The notes under the pieces are model-generated. The model saw only the letters and a program-made list of their open reading frames with translations. It was not told the DNA's origin and made no database searches. A stretch of 9,632 bases of DNA from Gammaproteobacteria bacterium (lineage in GTDB: Bacteria; Pseudomonadota; Gammaproteobacteria; Steroidobacterales; Steroidobacteraceae). Of the stretch, positions 1-7,000 are shown in pieces. The position numbers were made by a program, and so were the translations under genes. The stretch spans positions 1-9,632 of the forward strand of contig JAOUGR010000061.1 in assembly GCA_029857655.1 (NCBI GenBank), read 5' to 3'. Positions within the stretch are counted from its first letter, which is position 1; each line of letters starts with the position of its first letter.

Positions 1-1069
1 CGGGGTCGAACTCCGGGATGCCGTTGCGGTCCGGGTAGTTGGCCGGAGCTCCGGCGGCGCTCGCGAGAACCCGGCCGTCGCGCGCGATCAGCCACGCATT
101 GTTGCCGTGGTGATGGAACGGATGCAGGTCGCGGCCGGCGCCGACGATGCGCATCAACACGCGCTCGCCGGCATGGGCGCGGGCCAGCGCGTTGTACGGC
201 TGGTTCGGCAGCCAGAACACGCTCCGCTCGAGCATCGTGTCGGGGGCATTGCGGCCGTTCATGAACCACAGGGTGGCCTTGAACGCGGCCGGGTCAACGG
301 CGGCGCCCGGCACCAAGTCGAGTCGCGCATCATCAAAGCCCGTGTATGCCGGCGTTGCGCCTGCGGCAATGGCCTGCTGGCGGGTATCGACCGCCTCGTG
401 GGCCGACCGATCCATTTCGCTCAGGAAGAACAGGTACTCTCGATCGAAGTGAGTCGGCTGGTAGCCCAGGTTCCCAACCGTCGTGTCGTAAGCCGTCCGC
501 GCGGGGTGAGCGTCGTGGGTGCCAACGTCATAACCCGTCGGGCGCACGATCAAGGCGCCCACCAGGCCCATCTCAACCTGCAGTTCCGGCCGCGTACCGC
601 TCTGGTACAGGTAGGTGCCCGCCTTGGTGGCTGTGAACGAGTAGGTCACGCAGCCGCCGGCGCCGTTCAGCGTCGGCGCCGCCGTTGCCTCTAAGGCCAT
701 GAGGCCTGCTGCCGACCCACCGCAGGCGGCCGCGGTCACGCCCGCTTGCCCGGGGAAGATCGCCGACACCGGCACCAGCAGGCCGTTATGCAGCGTGACC
801 GTGACGACGTCGTTCTGGTTCACGATGAGCGTCGGCGCCGGATACTGCATGCCCCCAGTGGGGTTAGTGCTGTAACCCCAGGTAGCAAGGCTGTTGCCGT
901 CGCCGAGGACGATGGTCGCCGAACGGGCCCAGAGCTCGAACTGCGCACCCGTCGCGCCCGGATCCTGGTCCGTCACTCCGACGATGCCCGCGTGGGCTAC
1001 CTGAGCACCGACCGCCATGAGCAGCGACGACGCCGCCAGTGCTGCCGAGATCCTGCTTTGCTTCTTCAT
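1..1069 (-). CDS. Secreted multicopper-oxidase-like cupredoxin protein, C-terminus beyond window
   Basis: 356 residues are visible from an ATG at 1069; the frame is open to the left edge. The Sec signal peptide is about residues 1-27 (MKKQSR, hydrophobic stretch, cut near AHA/GI). A first cupredoxin domain (about 75-178) has the family's scaffold: YPAPTLIVNQND, VTVTLHNG, GTYLY and MGLVGALIVRP. It lacks every copper ligand: the usual HxH after the TLHNG strand reads SAIF (102-105), and the usual YHSH/YHCH reads YQSG (155-158). A second domain begins around NGRNAPDT (271-278) and holds HPFHHHG (316-322), the family's type-1 His plus type-2/3 HxH motif. C116 and C140 may form a disulfide. The gene lies 20 nt after the giant gene's stop, so the two are almost certainly cotranscribed, and it resembles that protein's C-terminus along its length. 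Known: multicopper oxidases couple one-electron substrate oxidation to O2 reduction. Inferred: alone this protein probably cannot build a complete trinuclear site. The remaining ligand motif, if any, would lie left of the window. Confidence 0.9.
   Translation of the reverse strand, partial: MKKQSRISAALAASSLLMAVGAQVAHAGIVGVTDQDPGATGAQFELWARSATIVLGDGNSLATWGYSTNPTGGMQYPAPTLIVNQNDVVTVTLHNGLLVPVSAIFPGQAGVTAAACGGSAAGLMALEATAAPTLNGAGGCVTYSFTATKAGTYLYQSGTRPELQVEMGLVGALIVRPTGYDVGTHDAHPARTAYDTTVGNLGYQPTHFDREYLFFLSEMDRSAHEAVDTRQQAIAAGATPAYTGFDDARLDLVPGAAVDPAAFKATLWFMNGRNAPDTMLERSVFWLPNQPYNALARAHAGERVLMRIVGAGRDLHPFHHHGNNAWLIARDGRVLASAAGAPANYPDRNGIPEFDP
104..124 (-). other. Copper-ligand motif HPFHHHG in the downstream cupredoxin protein
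   Basis: Residues 316-322 read H-P-F-H-H-H-G, matching the multicopper oxidase motif HPxHxHG. By family knowledge, H316 would bind type-1 copper, and H319 and H321 the type-2/type-3 cluster. It follows a short beta stretch (RVLMRIVGAG), as in classical enzymes. It is the only recognisable copper motif in the visible part of this protein. Confidence 0.8.
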
Positions 1070-1078
1070 TTCAGTAAG

Positions 1079-1084
1079 CCTCCC
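1079..1084 (-). promoter_or_regulatory. Ribosome binding site of the downstream cupredoxin gene
   Basis: On the minus strand GGGAGG precedes the ATG at 1069 by 9 nt. It supports that start and lies wholly within the 20-nt gap after the giant gene's stop (1090-1092). There is no room for a terminator or promoter in the gap, which supports one transcript. Confidence 0.8.
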
Positions 1085-1089
1085 GGCCA

Positions 1090-4000
1090 TCACTGGACGA
1101 CGATTTCCGTCATCATGCCGCCGAAATCCTCGGCCCCGTTGCTGAGCGCCTCGAGGTTCGTCGAGTACAGCAGGTACGTCCCCGCCGCCACGCCGGTCGT
1201 GTCGATCAGCACGTCGACTCCCTCGCCACCGCCCAGGGTCACCGAGTTGGTGGTGTAGTACATGTTTGCCGCCGCACCACCCGCCGGTCCGCGCAGGATG
1301 TGCGCGCCGGTGCCCACGACCTGCATCGGCAACCCGGTCGTGGCGAGCGTGTAGAAGCGCGTCACGTTCAGGTTGCTGATCCGCAGCAGCGCCTTCTGGC
1401 CCTGGGCGATCACGATCCTGCTGTTCATCGGCTGCGCAGTCTCCGAGCCGCTGACGATACCGAGTGCCGGATCCGACTTGCTCGGAGCCGCCGGCAGGAC
1501 GCCCTCATTCACGGTGTCCGGATAGCCGCGACCGTTCAGCATCGGGTAGTCGTCGTGCATCTCCGCGAACGGCAGCGGCTGGACGCCGATGTGCTGCTCG
1601 TGGAAGTTGCGGTCGAACGAGCCGATCTGGATCGGGTACTCCACGTCGTAGCCGGTCGAGCCGTCACTGTCGTTGTAGGCAAACTGGGTGCGGCCGCCAA
1701 GCAACGTTCCGTTCTGCTTCGGCCGCACGTACAGGTTGCCGAGCATGCCCATCTGCATGTGTTCCGAAGCCTCCACGTGGCAGTGGTACATGTAGGTGCC
1801 CGGATCCAGCGTCTTGTAGTAGTAGGTGAAGCTGAAGCCCATATTGATGGTGATGCTCGCCTCCGGCACGCCGTCGAACACCGATGCGGCATTCGGGAAG
1901 CCGTGGAAGTGCACGCTGTGCGGGTCGAACAGGTCGGGCCGCAGCAGCATGCCCACGTTGGTCAGCGTCAGGTACACCTCGTCGCCCTCGTCGAAGTCCA
2001 GCGTCGGCGCCGGGAACTGCGCGTTCAGGATGCCCTTGGCGATGGCCTCGTTGGCCGGCACCTTGCTCACGTCGCTGAACCCGAAGGTGTAGAGCTCGGT
2101 CCCGTCGGCCATCACCGACCAGCCGTCGCCGGCTGCCAGGTGCTTGCAGACGATCGGCGGGGTCATGGCCCGGCCGGCGGCTGCCTCCGCATCCGAGATC
2201 AGCCCGTTGCCGTCGGCATCGATCGGGCACTGCACGAAGGCGCTGGTGGCCGCCGTGCCCGTGCCGTTGGCGGCCGAGACCGGCACCATGCCCAGCGTGA
2301 ATGACGCCCCGCCACCGGTGGCGACGATCGTCACGGTGTCACCCGCCTGCCAGTCCGGACCGGTCACGGTCGAGAAAGTCCAGGTGTTGTCCAGGGCAAC
2401 CGCATCGTTCTTCGTCCCGATTTCCACGGCGCCACGATCGCGAGTGAAGGTCAAACGCCGGCCAGGGACGCTGCCATTTCCGGCGAAGCGCCACTCACCG
2501 CCACCGCCCGGTGCCGCGAAGTACTGCATGCTGGTAGCCGTCAGCTCGCGGTTGAGCGTCACCGCGACCGTGTTGCTGATGGTCGCCGTGGTCGCGTCGG
2601 GTCCGGAGCCCGCCGCAAAGTAGGTGAAGCTCGTCATCCCCACCCAGCCCGGTTCCGGGACGTAGCTAAAGGCCCCGCTCGGCGCCAGACTCACCGATCC
2701 CCCTACCGACAGATTGCTCACCAGTTCAGCAGACAGCGAGCCATCGCTAGGACTATCGTTGCTAAGCACGCCGGCCGTTGCAGCGACCGAGAAGGTGCCC
2801 TGCACATTCACGTCGTAGGAATCGGCACGTGCGGTCGGCGCACTTCCCGGCGCTGCGACGCTAATGTCAAACGTCTGACTTGCGAGGTTGGGAACCGCTG
2901 TATCGTTGCAAGGCGTCGCATCCGGGCTGCATGCATACACCGTGATCGTAACCGTGGGATTACCGCCTTGCGCGGGCGGCGTCCACGTCAGCAGGCCGTT
3001 GGCGTCGATTTGCGGGAATGTCCCACCCGTGCCGCAGCGAGTAATGGGATTGGCATCGCAAGTCAGTCCGTACGTGAACGTCGTTCCGTTCCGATCTACT
3101 GCCACGACCTGATACTGGTACAGCGTGTCACGGTACCCGTCCAAAGGCGCGGTCGACAGGATCTGCGGCGGCTCGTCTGTAACGACAACGACCGACGCCA
3201 CCTCATCCGCACCGATATCGGCCACGATCGAGATGGAGCTGTCATTCGTCCCGTCCACCGGGCGCGGCTGACCGTCGTAATCCTTCAGCAGGGACGGCAG
3301 GCCGCTCAGCACGTCGTTGGTACCCGCATCGATCGCGGACGAGCCGGCTGCCAGGTGGTAGTTCCCGGTCGGCGTCAGCGGATAGTGCACGACGCTTATG
3401 AAGTTGCCGCCCTCGTCGATGGCCGCGGCCGCAAGCAGTGGATCGTTCGTCGCTCCGACCGACCCGCGGTTGAAGTAAGGCGCTGCGAGCAGTGTCGTCT
3501 CGCCGGTCGTGGCCGAAATACGCAGGTTGTTCCCCGCATAGGGCACTCCATCGGTCGGATCCGGGCTCTCGCTTGAAAGGACATTGAACTCGGCGTCGAG
3601 CCGCCCGTTCATGCCGATCAGGCCCAGGTCCCAAAAGTTGCCAAGCTGCAGCCCGGGGGGCAGCGCCAACGCATTCCAGTGCTGGGCGCGGTTGCCCAGA
3701 ATGACGTCGTTGCGGATCAGCGGGTTGGAGAAATCGCCGATGCTGACCAGGCCCGTGGCCTGCAGGTCGAGGCTGTGCGTCCGCGACACGATGCCCGCAG
3801 GTTGCGGTATCGATTCGTTGAACACGCCCGGCGCAAAGGCGGCCGCCGCGGTCGCCGTACTGTCGTTGTTGGCGACCGTATTGTTGACGATGTTGACCCG
3901 CACCGCATCCTGCAGCGAAATGCCGCCGCCGGCGAGGGCCGCCACGTTGTTGACGATCATGTTGTCGAGGACGTCGACCTGGTTCCAATTGCGCGGGGAC

Positions 4001-7000
4001 GACGAGGCCAGCAGGTCCTGCCCGTTGACGCGGAGCAGCGCGATGCCGCCACCGTCGCCGGTGCCTGCCTGGTTGCCCTGGATGTTGTTACCGACGATCT
4101 TGAGCGAGCCGGTGCCGGCACTCAGCGCTACCGCAGCACCCGCAGCCTGTTCGTGACCCGCCACCAGGATGCCGCCACCGGAGCCGCCCCGGCCCTGCGC
4201 CGTCTGGTCAAACGACTGGTTGAACAGGATCTGGTTCTTCTCGATCAGGCCGCCGGGGCTGCGCCCGTAGTGCGCGATACCCGCACCGTCGCCCTGCGTG
4301 AAGTTGCCGCAGACATAGTTGCTTTGCACACGGTAGTTGCCGCTGCCGTTGTACAGGCCGATGCCGCCGCCATGATCGAGCGTCGAGCCGTTCTGTGCGA
4401 CGTGGTTGTGATGAATGCGCACGTTGACGTTTTGCGCGTTCACCACCTCGTTGTTACCGTCGAGCAGTGAGGCATGGCCGACCCGGATGCCGCCGGCGGA
4501 CTGGCCCATGTTGTTCGAGACGATGTTGTTGCTGATCTCAAGGTTGTTGGCGTAGCCGTTTACCAGCACGCCCGCCGAGAAATCGGCCGTCGTGAAGGTG
4601 AAGCCGTCGATGCGCGCCGGCAGTGTGCCGAACACGCCCGGCCGCGGCGCGACCAGCACGCCGGCTGCCTCTTCGGTCGCCAGTAGGCCGGTGCCCGGCT
4701 CCCAGGCGCAGGCGTCGATGCCCGTGCCGACGTTGTTGGGCTGGCCGGGCAGCAAACCGATGCGGTCGTTGGCATTCGCCAGCGGGCAGTTGGCACGCCG
4801 GTGCGCTTCCACCTGCCACGCGAGGGTGCGGGCGAAATTGACGTTGCGACCGACGCTGATGATTGTCGAATAGGCGCCCCAGCCCTGCAGCTGGATCGGC
4901 TTGGTGACGATCAGCGGCTCGGTGTAGATACCCGGCGGAACGAGCACGACATCACCGGGAGCGGCCGCGTCGATGGCCGCCTGGACTGGATTAAGAGCAC
5001 CCGGCACCGGCCGGTGGACATTGCCGGTCCTGACCAGCGTAATGCCGTGGACCGTGCGCAGGCCATTATCGCGGACGATCTCGATCTGGCCGCCGGCCGC
5101 GCCTGAGGGAATGCTGACCTGAAGCACACTCGGGTCCCATGAACCGACGAGCGTCAACGGTGTACCGTTCAACAGCACCTGCCCCGTGGCTGTGCCGAAA
5201 CCGAAGTCGCGCGATACGGTCGCGGGACGCGCCATGTCCGGATCGGGGACAAGCACGTTGCCCACCGAAATCAGCGACAACGTGCCGGAGCTGCCTGCCG
5301 CCAGGTAAGGACCGTCGCCGCTGCCGGTAACGCCGGTCCCACCGATCGACGCTTCGCGAATGATCGGCGTACCGCTCGGATACGCGCAGTCGAGCTGCCA
5401 TGGGTGGTCACCGACGAAGGCGCCGACCGGCAGCACCGGCGTATCGAGGTAGGTCGTCTGCGCCGGAGTGAAATTGAGCGTGTAGCACGCATGGGTAAAG
5501 CGTGGATCGTAGTAGAAGTCCGGGGATCCGTCGCTCTTGGTGGGCGGGTTCAGGCACACCTGCAACATGTTGGCAGACACACCCGTCGGCATCGGCGCGT
5601 TGATGCGATAGGTCGACGGGACCAGGCCGTTGTAGCGGCCGTTCTCGTCAGTGTAGATGCGGTTGACCTCGTTGCCGGCGTAGTCGCGGATCGAGATCGG
5701 AATATGGGCGGGCGCCTGCTTCTCGCCGAAGACCGGCGAGTTCGGATTGGTGGCGTTGCCGATGTCGTTGGTGGTGTTGCCCTGGATGTGGCCGGCGACC
5801 GGCACGTCCGTGTACATGAAGAAGTCGGAGGCCGCGTTCTTGCCGTCGGCGACGCGAACCAGCTTGAAATTGCAGTTCGGACGGTTGCCGGTGAGGGCCG
5901 GAGCGACCGGCACGCCCGGGAACAACGACAGTTCGCCGGAAACTACGTTCCAGCCCTGTGCTCCACCCGTGTGGATCGGATCACCCACGCAGACCGGCGG
6001 CAGCGCCTGCGGCGCGAAGGTGTCGCCGAAATCGACGTTCTTGCTCTGCTCGTCCTGGTGCTTGTAGACGTTGCTGCCATCGGCGCCAAGCGGCGCATTA
6101 GCCTCGACCACGTACGGCCCCGCTGGCAGGTCCGCATTGGTGAAGGGCGCACCGAACGCATAGCCACCGTCGAACACGGCCGGCCGCACCTGGCTCCAGT
6201 TGCGGATGCCGTCGTAGCAGCGCCCGTCCGTAATGAGCGTATCGCCGACGCAGCCGGTGGGAATGTTGTCATCCCAGCTGTCGCTATGCGTGGTGGCTAC
6301 GGCGTCGCCGAGCCCCGGACCGCCAACGACCCCGTCGCGCTCCTGGTCTTCGGGTCCCGGGAAATTGCCGAAAGGATAATTGTCGACGTCGGCGAGCTGG
6401 ATGCCCGGGACGCCGTTCGTTTCCTGGATGACGCCCGTAGCATCGGCGCGGTACAGGTTGACCTGCACCCGCGGAATGCCCGGCTCCCAGGTTTCCGGGG
6501 CCGCAAAGCGCGGATCGTTCTCGGCGCGCGTCACCTGGTAATAGACCACGCCCGTAATGCCGCCATTGACGTGTCCGACCGTGCCGTCGTACGCGCGCTT
6601 GCCCCACTCGAATTTGTGTGAGGTGCCGGCAAAGGAATTGTAGCCCTCGAGCAGGGCTGGTCCGGTCTCGGTGCGCTGTTCGCTTCCGCCGGGCTGAATC
6701 TGCGGGTTGCGCTTGCCCTCGCCCGCGGCGGTGTTCGTCACGTCGCCGCCATCGTCGACGGTGACGGTCACGCCGGTCGCCTCGAAGCGTGCGAAGTCGA
6801 CTTCCGCCACCAGCCAGCTGAAGAACGGGAACACCTCGTCGAACGGCAGGTAACCCTCGGTGTCCGTGGTCGACGACATGAAGATGCTGCCGTTCCGGAA
6901 CCGGAGGTTGATTGCCTGGTCCGGGATGCCTTTCTCGTTGGCATCGCGGACGCCGTTGCCGTTCACGTCGTTGAAGACGTAGTGCTCGTGCTGGCCGAAC

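Noticed and set aside
107..1258. Several plus-strand frames opposite the downstream cupredoxin gene
   Set aside because: The minus strand gives a signal peptide, cupredoxin framework and HPFHHHG motif; the plus frames give nothing recognisable.
1300..2304. Long plus-strand open frame (334 codons) antisense to the giant gene's oxidase part
   Set aside because: Its translation is Arg/His/Val-rich low-complexity sequence without recognisable motifs, typical of the antisense frame of GC-rich genes. The opposite strand encodes clear cupredoxin motifs.
3195..4990. Active pectate lyase or other polysaccharide lyase in the beta-helix
   Set aside because: The rungs and the asparagine ladder show the fold, but I could not identify a catalytic Asp/Lys/Arg set. 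Generic beta-helix surface proteins look the same.
5404..6621. Plus-strand open frame of 405 codons antisense to the giant gene
   Set aside because: Same shadow effect: no domain, no signal, Arg/Val/Asp-rich composition, and it lies entirely within a well-supported coding region on the minus strand.
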